From Agrobacterium sp. a22-2 (GTDB lineage Bacteria > Pseudomonadota > Alphaproteobacteria > Rhizobiales > Rhizobiaceae), in NCBI RefSeq assembly GCF_012276985.1, contig NZ_JAAXMM010000008.1:124001-188000 (forward strand): a stretch of 64,000 nt of DNA, read 5' to 3'. Shown piece after piece: positions 8,854 through 19,235 of the stretch. The notes beneath the pieces were generated by a model, which was not told where the DNA came from, ran no database searches, and worked only from the letters and a program-made list of their open reading frames with translations. Every line of letters starts with the position of its first letter. Within the stretch, counting starts at the first letter, position 1. The translations under genes were made by a program, and so were the position numbers.

Positions 8854-9837
8854 ATGTTTCGCCACTTCCTTCCATCTTCGAAACGACCGTTCAAGAGCCT
8901 GAGCGAACAGGAAATCCTCGGCCTTGCAATCTCGTCCGAGGAAGATGATGCGCGCATCTATCTGGCCTATGCCGATCAACTGCGGGCACAATACCCCCAA
9001 TCGGCCAAGGTTTTCGAGGATATGGCCGAGGTCGAGCACACCCATCGCAATATGCTGATCGACATGCATCGCCAGCGCTTCGGTGAGCGTATTCCGCTGG
9101 TGCGCCGTGAGCATGTACGGGATTTCTACGATCGCAAGCCCGATTGGTTGCGCGCCAACCAGACTCTCGACCAGATCCGCGCCGAAGCGGAATCCATGGA
9201 GAAGGGGGCTTTCCGCTTCTACACCGAGGCGGCGCGCATGACCACGGATGCCTCGACGCGCAAGCTACTGGGCGATCTGGCGCTGGCCGAGCAGGGCCAC
9301 GAGGAAATTGCCCAGATGCTGGGCGACAAGCACACCCCGGAAGATGTCAAGGCCGAGGAGAGCGAAACGGCGCGACGGCAATTCGTGCTGACCTATGTGC
9401 AGCCCGGTCTGGCGGGGCTGATGGACGGATCGGTCTCGACGCTGGCGCCGATCTTTGCCGCCGCCTTTGCCACCGGCGACACTTGGCAGACCTTCCTGGT
9501 CGGCCTGTCGGCCTCCGTTGGCGCCGGCATCTCCATGGGCTTTACGGAAGCCGCCCATGACGATGGAAAACTGTCGGGTCGTGGTTCGCCGATCAAGCGG
9601 GGTCTTGCCTCCGGCATCATGACGGCACTGGGCGGCCTTGGCCACGCCTTGCCTTACCTGATCCCGCATTTCTGGACGGCAACGGCAACGGCGGCAGTCG
9701 TCGTCTTCATCGAACTCTGGGCCATCGCCTTCATCCAGAACCGCTACATGGACACGCCATTCCTGCGCGCCGCCATGCAGGTGGTTCTGGGCGGCTCGCT
9801 GGTGCTCGCAGCCGGCATCCTGATCGGCAACGGCTGA
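8854..9837 (+). CDS. mbfA: MbfA-like membrane-bound ferritin (rubrerythrin-VIT1 fusion), iron exporter
   Basis: A 327-residue fusion: an N-terminal ferritin-like four-helix domain (about 15-165) and a C-terminal VIT1/CCC1-like membrane domain (about 180-327) with several helices. Diiron ligands are seen in SSEEDDARIYLAYA, MAEVEHTHRNM, AESMEKGAFRFY and LAEQGHEEIAQ. The membrane part begins VQPGLAGLMDGSVSTLAPIF, the VIT1-family entry helix with the Asp-Gly-Ser motif, and contains GISMGFTEA. Relatives export iron from the cytoplasm and protect against peroxide and iron stress at low pH. GGAG lies 6 nt before the ATG. The ICE palindrome directly upstream predicts control by Irr. Confidence 0.93.
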   Translation: MFRHFLPSSKRPFKSLSEQEILGLAISSEEDDARIYLAYADQLRAQYPQSAKVFEDMAEVEHTHRNMLIDMHRQRFGERIPLVRREHVRDFYDRKPDWLRANQTLDQIRAEAESMEKGAFRFYTEAARMTTDASTRKLLGDLALAEQGHEEIAQMLGDKHTPEDVKAEESETARRQFVLTYVQPGLAGLMDGSVSTLAPIFAAAFATGDTWQTFLVGLSASVGAGISMGFTEAAHDDGKLSGRGSPIKRGLASGIMTALGGLGHALPYLIPHFWTATATAAVVVFIELWAIAFIQNRYMDTPFLRAAMQVVLGGSLVLAAGILIGNG

Positions 9838-9860
9838 TCAGGACTTGCTGGAAAACCGGA

Positions 9861-10475
9861 TCACTTCAAAGCACCGACCAGAACGTCGCGGCCGTTCTCG
9901 ATGGTGACCCAGCGGCCGCTATCGAAGCTCGCCTGGCGCTTGAGATAGGTATAGGGCGTGTCTGCCCACAGCTTCACGTCGTCGACCAGATTGTCGAGGA
10001 TGAAGTCGCCCTGAGAGGTCCGCAACGTCAACACGGCATGGCCCTCGCCATCCGGCTTGCGCACGACGGTGATCAGCAGGTCGGCGGGCGAAAAGCCGGC
10101 TTCCATCAGCTTTTTGCGCTTCAACAGGACGAAGTCTTCGCAATCGCCGACCTCGGTCGGATAGGCCCAGACCTCTTCGCGGCCGAAGATTTCGCGGTCC
10201 GTCATCGGAATGATGGCCCTGTTGACGTCGCCGTTGATGACCTGAACCATGGTCCAGCCATGCGGCGTCAGTCGCGGTGCCGGCTGCAACTTGGTGCGAA
10301 CGGCGCATTCGTCTTTATACACGCGGCAGAATTCGTAATGGCCGATAGGCTGCGACGTCACGCTGCCCGTCGCCATGGCCTGTGGTCCATTTTGCGCCGA
10401 CATTGCGCCTGTCTCGGGCGCAAAAAGCGCAAATCCGGCCAGCACCAAAGCCAGCACGCGTGACCTGTTCATCAT
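9861..10475 (-). CDS. Bacterial transglutaminase-like cysteine peptidase (BTLCP, DUF920)
   Basis: A 204-residue secreted protein of the BTLCP family common in Rhizobiales. A hydrophobic signal peptide occupies about residues 4-24. The papain-like triad is visible: Cys in GDCEDFVLLKRKKL, His in GEGHAVLTLRT and Asp in FILDNL, in family order. Some relatives (LapG-like) cut membrane adhesins, but this one lacks a neighbouring LapD-like gene and the target is unknown. Two consecutive ATGs (10475, 10472) could start it. It converges on mbfA with a 23-bp gap that shows no hairpin. Confidence 0.87.
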   Translation of the reverse strand: MMNRSRVLALVLAGFALFAPETGAMSAQNGPQAMATGSVTSQPIGHYEFCRVYKDECAVRTKLQPAPRLTPHGWTMVQVINGDVNRAIIPMTDREIFGREEVWAYPTEVGDCEDFVLLKRKKLMEAGFSPADLLITVVRKPDGEGHAVLTLRTSQGDFILDNLVDDVKLWADTPYTYLKRQASFDSGRWVTIENGRDVLVGALK

Positions 10476-10587
10476 GAACTCGTCCCCTATATCCTTAACA
10501 AAGAGTTAAGATCTATCGGGGGTGAGAGTCAATCTTCGGCGTGCCGGGGCACCGTTCAATTGTCCGCTATGGTTAAGATGCGACCGA

Positions 10588-11391
10588 TCAGGCCAAGGCG
10601 AGCGCCGTGATCGCGGCCCGCATCCGCTCGATATCCTGCGGTCGCGAGAGGCGATGATCGCCATCGCGAATGAGCGTCAGGGTCACGTCGTTGACCGGCA
10701 GGTGCTCCATCAGTTTCAAGGCATGGGCGAACGGCACATCTCTGTCCATCATGCCCTGCAGGATATGCACGGGGCAGCCGGTATCGATGATTCCGGTGAG
10801 AACGCGGTTTTGTCGACCGTCCTCGATCAGCGCACGCGTGAAAATATTGGGATCGGAACTATATTCGGACGGCTCTTCGAAGTATCCGCGCTCCTCGAGC
10901 GAGGCGCGTTCGACGGCGGTCAGATGCGGTTCGATCAGGTCGCAGGTAAAATCGGGTGCGGGGGCGATCAGCACCAGGCCGGCCACTTCGGGTCCCGTGC
11001 CGCGTCGTTTCAACTCCTGGATCAGTCGCAGCGCCACCCAGCCGCCCATGGAGGACCCGACGAGCACGACGCGCTTGGGACCTGCATGATCAAGCACGGC
11101 CATGGCCTCCTCCAGCCAGCGCGAAATGGTGCCAAGCCGGAATTCGCCGCCCGACACGCCATGGCCGGAGTAATCAAAGCGGATCGACGCGCAGCCGAGC
11201 TCTGCGGCAAGCGCCTCCATCTCGACCGCCTTGGTGCCGCTCATGTCCGACCGGTAGCCGCCGAGCCACATCAGAGCCGGACGGCTCTGCGCCGACGTGT
11301 CCGCGCGCAGCAGTACGGCGATCTCCCGGCTTTCGGCATTTTCGCCGACGGAAATGAAGTTCGGCGGCGTTTCGGATGGATTTGCGGACAT
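10588..11391 (-). CDS. Alpha/beta hydrolase, serine type
   Basis: A 267-residue cytoplasmic hydrolase. The nucleophile elbow is [11 protein letters not shown] (Ser near 117), and the loop [13 protein letters not shown] contains the usual oxyanion-side DxxGxGxS pattern; the acid and His lie in [10 protein letters not shown] and DGDHRLSRP near the C-terminus. GGAG lies 8 nt before the ATG at 11391, and an in-frame upstream extension has no such site. It is divergent from infC, an order found in many rhizobia. The family is close to palmitoyl-thioesterase/ABHD10-like enzymes but the substrate is unknown. Confidence 0.85.
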   Translation of the reverse strand: MSANPSETPPNFISVGENAESREIAVLLRADTSAQSRPALMWLGGYRSDMSGTKAVEMEALAAELGCASIRFDYSGHGVSGGEFRLGTISRWLEEAMAVLDHAGPKRVVLVGSSMGGWVALRLIQELKRRGTGPEVAGLVLIAPAPDFTCDLIEPHLTAVERASLEERGYFEEPSEYSSDPNIFTRALIEDGRQNRVLTGIIDTGCPVHILQGMMDRDVPFAHALKLMEHLPVNDVTLTLIRDGDHRLSRPQDIERMRAAITALALA

Positions 11392-11573
11392 ATGGCACTC
11401 CGATAGGGGACGATTTTTATAAAACAGATTCGTTCGAGTACGCACAGCAGGTGATTTTTTCAAATAGACATGCTATTGACTACGCCGCAGCAATAGCCAC
11501 ATTGCCGGAAAATTGCCTAAGTCAGGGCCGCCGACCCTTGCGGCCATTCGAAACAGTTGAGGAGAATACGACC

Positions 11574-12110
11574 ATTCGCAGACCTTTCAAAGCCGACGCC
11601 CCCACCAAGGACGGGCCGCGCTCCAACCGGGAAATCAGAATTCCCAGAGTCCAGCTTATCGATGCAGAAGGCCAGAATATCGGTGTGATCGCGACCGACG
11701 AGGCCCTGAAAATGGCCGAGGACGCGGGCCTGGATCTGGTTGAAATCTCGCCGAATGCTGAGCCGCCGGTTTGCAAGATCCTGGACCTGGGCAAGCTGAA
11801 ATACGCCACCCAGAAAAAGGCCGCCGAAGCCCGCAAGAAGCAGAAGATCGTCGAAGTCAAAGAAATCAAGATGCGTCCCAATATCGACACCCACGACTAC
11901 GAGGTGAAGATGAAGGCGATGAACCGCTTCTTCGAAGACGGCGACAAGGTCAAGGTCACGTTGAAGTTCCGTGGTCGCGAAATGGCGCACCAGGAACTCG
12001 GCATGAAGCTGCTGCTGCAGGTCAAGGAAGACACGGTAGAAATTGCCAAGGTGGAAGCCGAGCCCAAGCTCGAAGGCCGCCAGATGATGATGGTGCTGGC
12101 GCCCAAGTGA
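11574..12110 (+). CDS. infC: Translation initiation factor IF-3, with ATT start codon
   Basis: IF-3, 178 residues, binds the 30S subunit, keeps subunits apart and proofreads start codons. N-domain (about 10-80: [22 protein letters not shown]) and C-domain (about 90-176: [20 protein letters not shown]) are joined by a Lys-rich linker. No ATG or GTG lies near the conserved N-terminus; the frame there begins ATT CGC AGA CCT, with GAGGAGAA ending 6 nt upstream of the ATT. ATT/AUU starts are a known feature of infC and make IF-3 repress its own translation. An open frame extends further upstream but lacks family similarity. rpmI and rplT follow on the same strand. Confidence 0.95.
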   Translation: MRRPFKADAPTKDGPRSNREIRIPRVQLIDAEGQNIGVIATDEALKMAEDAGLDLVEISPNAEPPVCKILDLGKLKYATQKKAAEARKKQKIVEVKEIKMRPNIDTHDYEVKMKAMNRFFEDGDKVKVTLKFRGREMAHQELGMKLLLQVKEDTVEIAKVEAEPKLEGRQMMMVLAPK

Positions 12111-12207
12111 CGCCAGTATGCTCTTCGCAGGTCGACTTTTGTCGCCGGCGATTGGGCAGTGACCCGGAGCGCCTGCCTTTCGGGGCAAGATTCCCGCGAT
12201 ACCCGTT

Positions 12208-12237
12208 GCGCTTTTAACCGACTGCGGTTATAAGCGC
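12208..12237 (+). promoter_or_regulatory. Leader hairpin between infC and rpmI
   Basis: GCGCTT and TAACCG at 12208-12220 pair with CGGTTA and AAGCGC at 12225-12237 around an ACTG loop, a 12-bp stem with one T-T mismatch and no U-run after it. It lies 100 nt before rpmI. r-protein L20 controls this operon through leader structure in other bacteria; whether this hairpin is such a site, an RNA-processing site or a weak terminator is open. Confidence 0.4.
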
Positions 12238-12336
12238 CCGTCCGAACGGTCCGGCAGGGCATGCCGTGGCCGTTCTTTATGCTTGAAAACGGGCATTCGT
12301 CTGCCTGTTTCGATACAAGAAAAATGGAGTAGCAAA

Positions 12337-12540
12337 ATGCCCAAGATGAAGACGAAATCGGCTGCCAAGAAGCGGTTCAAGATCACCGCGACCGGCAAAG
12401 TCCTCGCAGCCGCCGCTGGCAAGCGCCACGGCATGATCAAGCGGTCCAACAAGTTCATTCGTGACGCTCGCGGCACGATGGTTCTCGCCGAACCGGATGG
12501 CAAGAAGGTCATCAAGAACTACCTGCCCAACGGTCTCTGA
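12337..12540 (+). CDS. rpmI: 50S ribosomal protein L35 (bL35)
   Basis: Ribosomal protein bL35, 67 residues, highly basic ([20 protein letters not shown], then [18 protein letters not shown]). Length and sequence match the family end to end. GGAG lies 8 nt before the ATG. It is followed by rplT after 37 bp, the standard rpmI-rplT order, and preceded by infC across a 226-bp gap holding a leader hairpin. Confidence 0.98.
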   Translation: MPKMKTKSAAKKRFKITATGKVLAAAAGKRHGMIKRSNKFIRDARGTMVLAEPDGKKVIKNYLPNGL

Positions 12541-12577
12541 GACTCAAGGCTTTTTGGATCATTAAGGAGATCATGAC

Positions 12578-12982
12578 ATGGCACGCGTAAAACGTGGCGT
12601 AACTTCCCGCGCCAAGCACAACAAAGTATTCAAGGCAGCCAAGGGTTTCTACGGCCGCCGCAAGAACACCATCCGGGCCGCCAAGGCTGCCGTGGATCGT
12701 TCGAAGGCATTCGCCTACCGCGACCGCAAGGTCAACAAGCGCAACTTCCGCGCTCTGTGGATCCAGCGTATCAACGCGGCTGTCCGCGAACACGGCCTGA
12801 CCTACGGCCGTTTCATCGACGGCCTGAACAAGTCCGGCATCGAAGTCGACCGCAAGGTCCTGTCGGACATGGCCATCCATGAGCCGGAAGCTTTCGGCGC
12901 CCTGGTGGCTGCCTCCAAGAAGGCTCTCGTGTATCTCAAGGATGCCGGCACCGCCAACGAGTTTGAAACCGCTGTAAGGTAA
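12578..12982 (+). CDS. rplT: 50S ribosomal protein L20 (bL20)
   Basis: Ribosomal protein bL20, 134 residues; binds 23S rRNA early in 50S assembly and in several bacteria represses its own operon. [19 protein letters not shown] and the C-terminal globular part ([18 protein letters not shown]) are both intact. AAGGAG lies upstream of the ATG. A strong terminator follows 33 bp after the stop, which separates the infC-rpmI-rplT unit from pheST. Confidence 0.98.
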   Translation: MARVKRGVTSRAKHNKVFKAAKGFYGRRKNTIRAAKAAVDRSKAFAYRDRKVNKRNFRALWIQRINAAVREHGLTYGRFIDGLNKSGIEVDRKVLSDMAIHEPEAFGALVAASKKALVYLKDAGTANEFETAVR

Positions 12983-13014
12983 TCAGCGCGTCCCAAACTG
13001 AATTTGGTATTGGG

Positions 13015-13048
13015 AAACCCGCGCTGGGAGAACTGGCGCGGGTTTTTT
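13015..13048 (+). terminator. Rho-independent terminator after rplT
   Basis: A 7-bp stem, CCCGCGC at 13018-13024 with GCGCGGG at 13036-13042, extended by AAA/TTT and followed by six T. It ends the infC-rpmI-rplT unit. Confidence 0.88.
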
Positions 13049-13110
13049 CATTGCAGCGTCATGAGCCGGGCATTAGATCCGGTTGCGGAACAAGGGCAGG
13101 AAAGACGAAC

Positions 13111-14196
13111 ATGTCCGATCTGGATCAATTGAAGACGGCGCTCCTCGCCGACATTACGGCAGCGGCGGATGAAGCGGGCATCGAAGCGGTTCGCGTCGCC
13201 GCTCTCGGCAAGAAGGGCTCGGTCTCCGAACTCCTGAAGACGCTGGGCACGATGAGCGCCGAAGAGCGCCAGACCCGAGGTGCCGCCATCAACGCGCTGA
13301 AGACCGAGATCACCGACGTGATTACGGAGCGCAAGGCGGACCTCAAGGATGCCGCGATCACCGCGCGCCTGAAAGCCGAGACGCTGGATGTCAGCCTGCC
13401 GGTTCGCTCCTCGCCGGCCGAGCGCGGCCGCATCCACCCGATCAGCCAGATCGTCGATGAGATCACCGCCATCTTCGCCGACATGGGCTTCTCGATCGCC
13501 GAAGGCCCGGATATCGAGACCGATTATTACAATTTCACCGCGCTGAATTTCCCGGAGGGCCATCCCGCCCGCGAGATGCACGACACGTTCTTCCTGGCCC
13601 CTGACGAAAACGGCGAGCGCAAGGTGCTGCGCACCCATACCTCGCCTGTGCAGGTGCGCACCATGGAAGCGCAGAAGCCGCCGATCCGCATTGTCATTCC
13701 CGGCAAGACCTATCGCCAGGACAGTGACGCCACCCATTCGCCGATGTTCCACCAGGTCGAAGGTCTGGTCATCGACAAGACGGCCAATGTCGGCCATCTG
13801 CGCTGGATTCTGGAGGAGTTCTGCAAGGCCTTCTTCGAGGTCGACAATGTCGTGATGCGCTTCCGCCCGTCCTTCTTCCCGTTTACCGAACCGAGCTTCG
13901 AGGTCGACATCCAGTGCGATCGCTCGTCAGGCCCGATCGTCAAGTTCGGCGAAGGCACCGACTGGATGGAAATCCTCGGCTGCGGCATGGTGCATCCGAA
14001 CGTCCTGCGCGCCGGCGGCCTCGACCCCGACGAATACCAGGGCTTTGCCTGGGGCATGGGCCTCGACCGCATCGCCATGCTGAAATACGGCATGCCGGAT
14101 CTCCGCGATTTCTTCAACGCCGATGTCCGCTGGATGAGCCACTACGGTTTCCGTCCGCTCGACATGCCGACCTTGTTCGGCGGCTTGAGCGCGTAA
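13111..14196 (+). CDS. pheS: Phenylalanyl-tRNA synthetase alpha subunit
   Basis: Catalytic alpha subunit of the alpha2-beta2 class II enzyme that charges tRNA-Phe, 361 residues. The N-terminal coiled coil covers about 1-90; class II motif 2 appears around [24 protein letters not shown] and motif 3 around [17 protein letters not shown]. The ATG at 13111 follows GGCAGGAAAG; the frame is open further upstream but has no family similarity. pheT follows 13 bp downstream. The two form the usual pheST operon, separated from rplT by a terminator. Confidence 0.98.
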   Translation: MSDLDQLKTALLADITAAADEAGIEAVRVAALGKKGSVSELLKTLGTMSAEERQTRGAAINALKTEITDVITERKADLKDAAITARLKAETLDVSLPVRSSPAERGRIHPISQIVDEITAIFADMGFSIAEGPDIETDYYNFTALNFPEGHPAREMHDTFFLAPDENGERKVLRTHTSPVQVRTMEAQKPPIRIVIPGKTYRQDSDATHSPMFHQVEGLVIDKTANVGHLRWILEEFCKAFFEVDNVVMRFRPSFFPFTEPSFEVDIQCDRSSGPIVKFGEGTDWMEILGCGMVHPNVLRAGGLDPDEYQGFAWGMGLDRIAMLKYGMPDLRDFFNADVRWMSHYGFRPLDMPTLFGGLSA

Positions 14197-14209
14197 GGAG
14201 TATAAAGAA

Positions 14210-16633
14210 ATGAAATTCACCCTCTCCTGGCTCAAGGATCACCTTGATACCGATGCCACGCTCGACGAGATCTGCACGCGGCTGACCGCCATCGGCCTTG
14301 AGGTCGAGCATGTCGATGACAAGGCGGCCTACAAGCCGTTCGTGATCGCCAAGGTCCTGTCCGCCGAAAAACACCCGGAGGCGGACCGCCTGAAGGTTCT
14401 GATGGTCGATGCCGGTGACGGCAAGCCGGTGCAGATCGTCTGCGGCGCGCCCAATGCCCGTGCTGGTCTGGTCGGCGCGCTTGCCCGCCCGGGCACTTAC
14501 GTGCCGGGCATCGACGTGACGCTCGCTGTCGGCAAGATCCGTGGTGTCGAAAGCCACGGCATGATGTGCTCGGAAAAGGAGCTCGACATGTCGGACAATC
14601 ATGATGGCATCATCGACCTGCCCGCCGATGCGCCGGTCGGCACGAGCTTCGCGTCCTACGCCGGCCTTGACGATCCGGTCATCGAGATCAACCTGACGCC
14701 GAACCGTCCGGACTGCACCTCGATCTACGGCATCGCCCGCGATCTGGCCGCCTCCGGCCTCGGCCGGTTGAAGGTGGCGAAGGCGCCGTCCTTCAAGGTC
14801 GAAGGTGATACTTCGGTCACGGTCAAGATCGTGCTGGACGACGAAAGGCTCTGCCCGGGCTTTGCCTATCGCCTGGTGCGCGGTGTCAAGAACGGCCCGA
14901 GCCCGAAATGGATGCAGCAGCGCCTGCTGGCCATCGGCCTTCGTCCGATCTCGGCGCTGGTCGACGTCACCAATTACATGACCTTCGACCAGGGCCGGCC
15001 GATGCATGTCTTCGACGCCAACAAGGTCAAGGGCGATCTGGTCGTGCGGCGTGCGCGGGAAGGCGAAACCATTCTGGCGCTCGACACCCGCACCTATGCG
15101 TTGAACCCGGCCAATGTTGTCATTGCCGACGATAACGGCCTGGAATCGATCGGCGGCATCATGGGCGGCGAGCATTCCGGCTGTGACGAAACCACCACCG
15201 ACGTACTGATCGAATCCGCACTCTGGGATCCGATCAACATTGCCAAAACAGGCCGCAGCCACGGCATCATCACCGATGCGCGCTATCGCTTCGAGCGTGG
15301 CGTCGATCCGGAATATATGATGCCGGGCCTCGAGCGCACCACCGAGCTGGTGCTGGAGATGTGCGGCGGCACGGCGGCCGAAGCGAAGGTTGTTGGCTAC
15401 GAAGGCTTTGAGCCGAAGATCGTCGACTTCCCCTTTTCCGAAGTCAAGCGCCTGACCGGCCTGACCGTTTCCGACGAGGAGAGCCGCCAGATCCTGACCG
15501 GCCTCGGCTTCGGTGTCAGCGGTGACGGGGACCGTGTTTCGGTCTCGGTGCCGTCCTGGCGCCCGGATGTGGACGGCAAGGCCGACCTGGTGGAAGAGGT
15601 CATGCGTATTCACGGCGTCGATCATATCAAGCCGGAACCGCTGCCCGCCATGGGCACGGTCAATGGCAAGATCCTCACCACGCTGCAGATCCGCACGCGC
15701 AGCGCCAAGCGGGCGCTCGCCAGCCGCGGCATGCTGGAAGCCGTCACCTGGTCCTTTATTTCTGAGCCGCATGCAAAACTGTTCGGCGGCGGCAAGCCCG
15801 AGCTGAAGCTCGCCAATCCGATTGCTGCTGACATGTCCGACATGCGACCGTCGCTTCTGCCTGGCCTGCTGACAGCCGCCCAGCGCAACGCCGATCGCGG
15901 CTTTGGCGATGTGGCCATCTTCGAAGTGTCCGGCACCTATGAGAGCGACAGGCCGGAAGGCCAGCGTCGCGTTGCCGGCGGCATCCGCCGTGGCACGGCC
16001 TCGATCAGCGGCGCCGGCCGCATGTGGTCGAATGCCGCCAAGGGCGGCGGCAAGCCGGTCGATGTCTATGATGCCAAGGCCGATGCGCTTGCCGTTCTCG
16101 AAGCCTGCGGCCTGCCGATGGCCAATGTGCAGATCGAGCAGGGCGGGCCTGCCTGGTATCACCCCGGCCGCTCCGGCACGATCAAGATGGGCCCGAAAAC
16201 CGTGCTCGGCACGTTCGGTGAATTCCATCCCAAAACCTTGGAAACGCTGGATATCAGCGGTGTGCTGTGCGGCTTCGAGATCTATCTCGATGCCATGCAG
16301 GAGCCGAAGAAAAAGGCGACCCGCACCAAGCCGGCACTGGAGCTTTCTCCGTTCCAGATGGTCAAGCGCGACTTCGCCTTCGTCGTCGACAAGACGGTCG
16401 AGGCCGGCGCGATCATCAAGGCGGCCACCACCGCCGACCGCAAGCTGGTGACCGGCGTCAACGTCTTCGACATTTTCGAAGGCCCGTCCGTCGGCGAAGG
16501 CAAGAAATCGGTGGCGATCGAAGTCCTGATCCAGCCCGCCGACAAGACGCTGACCGACGAGGATTTCGACGCGCTGACCAAGAAGATCGTCGGCAATGTC
16601 GAAAAGAGCACCGGCGGCAGCCTGCGCGCCTGA
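14210..16633 (+). CDS. pheT: Phenylalanyl-tRNA synthetase beta subunit
   Basis: Beta subunit, 807 residues, full length. Domains in order: tRNA-binding OB fold (about 39-150, [15 protein letters not shown]), the B3/B4 editing module (about 210-380, with [18 protein letters not shown]), B5 (about 400-470), the degenerate synthetase core (about 490-690) and the C-terminal anticodon-binding ferredoxin-like domain (about 714-806, [16 protein letters not shown]). AAGGAG lies 9 nt before the ATG. The final hairpin at 16661-16695 ends the operon. Confidence 0.98.
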   Translation: MKFTLSWLKDHLDTDATLDEICTRLTAIGLEVEHVDDKAAYKPFVIAKVLSAEKHPEADRLKVLMVDAGDGKPVQIVCGAPNARAGLVGALARPGTYVPGIDVTLAVGKIRGVESHGMMCSEKELDMSDNHDGIIDLPADAPVGTSFASYAGLDDPVIEINLTPNRPDCTSIYGIARDLAASGLGRLKVAKAPSFKVEGDTSVTVKIVLDDERLCPGFAYRLVRGVKNGPSPKWMQQRLLAIGLRPISALVDVTNYMTFDQGRPMHVFDANKVKGDLVVRRAREGETILALDTRTYALNPANVVIADDNGLESIGGIMGGEHSGCDETTTDVLIESALWDPINIAKTGRSHGIITDARYRFERGVDPEYMMPGLERTTELVLEMCGGTAAEAKVVGYEGFEPKIVDFPFSEVKRLTGLTVSDEESRQILTGLGFGVSGDGDRVSVSVPSWRPDVDGKADLVEEVMRIHGVDHIKPEPLPAMGTVNGKILTTLQIRTRSAKRALASRGMLEAVTWSFISEPHAKLFGGGKPELKLANPIAADMSDMRPSLLPGLLTAAQRNADRGFGDVAIFEVSGTYESDRPEGQRRVAGGIRRGTASISGAGRMWSNAAKGGGKPVDVYDAKADALAVLEACGLPMANVQIEQGGPAWYHPGRSGTIKMGPKTVLGTFGEFHPKTLETLDISGVLCGFEIYLDAMQEPKKKATRTKPALELSPFQMVKRDFAFVVDKTVEAGAIIKAATTADRKLVTGVNVFDIFEGPSVGEGKKSVAIEVLIQPADKTLTDEDFDALTKKIVGNVEKSTGGSLRA

Positions 16634-16660
16634 ATGCCGGTGTCTTTCACCTCAACAATA

Positions 16661-16695
16661 GGAAACGGCCGCGTCATTCGCGACCGTTTCCGTTT
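16661..16695. terminator. Terminator between pheT and convergent aldo/keto reductase
   Basis: GGAAACGG at 16661-16668 pairs with CCGTTTCC at 16684-16691, with an inner CGCG/CGCG stem (16670-16673, 16679-16682) around TCATT, followed by GTTT. It lies 28 bp after the pheT stop and can also serve the opposite gene. Confidence 0.75.
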
Positions 16696-16752
16696 ACATT
16701 TCGGCAGGGGGCTGAGACGTTGAAAATGGCGGCGCCGGCGGACAGAGGCCGG

Positions 16753-17754
<1,002 letters not shown>

Positions 17755-17790
17755 GAAATTATACCTCTCATTATCGATCGCCACTTGCCA

Positions 17791-17800
17791 CTATTGATAG
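17791..17800. promoter_or_regulatory. Minor palindrome in divergent gap, candidate LysR site
   Basis: CTATTGATAG, a near-perfect palindrome flanked by TTGC and GCAA arms (17785-17804), resembles the core CTATCAAATAG of the larger inverted repeat at 17867-17887. Two like sites in one divergent gap fit a LysR repression/activation pair. Confidence 0.4.
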
Positions 17801-17866
17801 GCAACGGCGATGACGGCAAGATAGCGCGACGGGAGCTCGGCGATAATAGGTGCAATCGATCGTGGC

Positions 17867-17887
17867 TTGTTCTATCAAATAGAACAA
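17867..17887. promoter_or_regulatory. Inverted repeat overlapping LysR start codon, candidate autoregulatory operator
   Basis: Perfect 9-bp arms, TTGTTCTAT at 17867-17875 and ATAGAACAA at 17879-17887, around CAA. The last base is the A of the regulator's ATG. A protein bound here would block both transcription and the start of the regulator's own gene. Confidence 0.6.
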
Positions 17888-18777
17888 TGAACCGGATTCA
17901 ACTCTCGCAGCTCGCCGTTCTGGCCGCCGTGGCCGAGGGCCGCAGCTTTCGCAAGGCCGCCGAGGAACTGGGCATCGCCCCGTCCGCCGTCAGCCACGCC
18001 GTGACGTCGCTGGAGGCAAGCCTCGGCGTGCGGCTGCTGGCCCGCACCACGCGCAGCGTCGCGCCGACCGAGGAGGGCCGGCGCCTGCTCGATGCCCTGT
18101 CGCCGGCGCTCGCCGATATCGACGATGCGCTGGCAGCCCTTGCCGAAAGCCGGGAGCATCCGGCCGGCGCCTTGCGGATTACCCTGCCAAGACTGGCTGT
18201 CGAACACCTGATCGCGCCGCGGCTCGGCGATTTCCTCAATCTTTATCCGGAGATCGAACTCGAACTGGTGTCCCATGACAGCTTCGACGATATCGTCGCG
18301 CAGGGCTTCGATGCCGGCTTGCGACTGGGTGAGCATCTGGAGGCCGACATGATTGCGGTCAAGGCCAGTGGTCCGTGGCGCGGCGCGGTAGTGGCCGCAC
18401 CCAGCTATTTCGAGCACCACTCCCGCCCCGTCCATCCGCGCGAATTGATCGGCCACCGTTGCATTCGCCGGCGCTTTTCCAGCGGCCGGATCTACCGCTG
18501 GGAATTCGAAAAGGACGGCAAGGCGCTGGTGGTCGATGTTGGCGGGCCGCTGGTGCTGTCCGACGACCGGCTGATCCTGGCAGCGACCCTGAATGGTGCC
18601 GGCCTTGCCTATCTGTTCGATCAGCGGATCGCAGACGAGCTGGAGACCGGACGCCTGATCCGGGTGCTGGACGACTGGTGCGCACCCTTCGACGGCTTCC
18701 ATATCTATTACCCGTCACGCCGCCAGATGCGCCCGGCGCTCCGGGCCTTCGTGGATTTCTTCCGCTACCGCGGCTGA
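17887..18777 (+). CDS. LysR-family regulator (CrgA/DmlR-like)
   Basis: A 296-residue LysR regulator: helix-turn-helix at about 4-62 (FRKAAEELGIAPSAVSHAVTSLEASLGVRLLARTT is the reading frame there) and an effector domain from about 90. The ATG at 17887 matches the family N-terminus (MNRIQLSQLAVLAAVAEGRSF). No ribosome-binding site is visible because the perfect inverted repeat occupies that place. It is divergent from the aldo/keto reductase; the CrgA/DmlR subgroup often sits next to such oxidoreductases. The stop codon shares the palindrome CTGACCGGTCAG (18774-18785) with the convergent acetyltransferase. Confidence 0.9.
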   Translation: MNRIQLSQLAVLAAVAEGRSFRKAAEELGIAPSAVSHAVTSLEASLGVRLLARTTRSVAPTEEGRRLLDALSPALADIDDALAALAESREHPAGALRITLPRLAVEHLIAPRLGDFLNLYPEIELELVSHDSFDDIVAQGFDAGLRLGEHLEADMIAVKASGPWRGAVVAAPSYFEHHSRPVHPRELIGHRCIRRRFSSGRIYRWEFEKDGKALVVDVGGPLVLSDDRLILAATLNGAGLAYLFDQRIADELETGRLIRVLDDWCAPFDGFHIYYPSRRQMRPALRAFVDFFRYRG

Positions 18778-18781
18778 CCGG

Positions 18782-19228
18782 TCAGGCCAGTTCTATCCGA
18801 TAGCGCACGAACCCGTCGGCCGGCGTGTAGCGGTCGTAGAGTTTGCGGGCGGTGGCATTGTCGTGGTTGGTGTGCCAGTAGAGCCGTGTCCAGCCCTTCG
18901 CCCTGCCAAGCGCGATGAGGTCGTCGATCAACGCCCGGCCCACACCCTGGCCGCGGAAGCGGGCGTCGAGATAGAGGTCTTCCAGATAGCAGTCCGGCGT
19001 GATCTCCCAGGTGGAATCGTGCCAATGGTGGATGGCAAAGCCGGCCATCTCGCCATCGACGAAGGCCAGCCGCATGGCGACGCGCGACTGCGGGTCGAGA
19101 ATGCGCGACCAGGTGTGGGCGGTAATGTGCTCGGCCAGATCCACCTTGTAGAAGGAGAGATAGCCGGCCCACAGGCGGCGCCAATCGGTCTCATCGCCGG
19201 GCAGAGGATCGCGAATGTCCAGGGTCAT
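18782..19228 (-). CDS. GNAT-family N-acetyltransferase
   Basis: A 148-residue acetyltransferase. The acetyl-CoA-binding signature RFRGQGVGRALIDDL lies at about 91-105, preceded by strand 4 CYLEDLYLDA and followed by LYWHTNHDNATARKLYDRY, the usual motif B with the active-site Tyr. It begins 7 bp after the upstream aldo/keto reductase stop, so both are probably co-transcribed. The acceptor is unknown. Confidence 0.88.
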   Translation of the reverse strand: MTLDIRDPLPGDETDWRRLWAGYLSFYKVDLAEHITAHTWSRILDPQSRVAMRLAFVDGEMAGFAIHHWHDSTWEITPDCYLEDLYLDARFRGQGVGRALIDDLIALGRAKGWTRLYWHTNHDNATARKLYDRYTPADGFVRYRIELA

Positions 19229-19235
19229 GGTATCC

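Noticed and set aside
11376..11573. In-frame N-terminal extension of infC starting near 11376
   Set aside because: The extension has no IF-3 similarity and overlaps the start of the divergent hydrolase; the ATT with a ribosome-binding site fits the family.
14114..16228. A 704-residue open frame opposite pheT
   Set aside because: It is entirely antisense to a full-length, family-perfect pheT; long antisense frames are common in GC-rich genes and this one has no domain or ribosome-binding site.
18774..18785. CTGACCGGTCAG palindrome at two convergent stop codons as a regulatory site
   Set aside because: It is short, lies over both TGA stops and has no T-run; chance use of the symmetric stop region is the simpler explanation.
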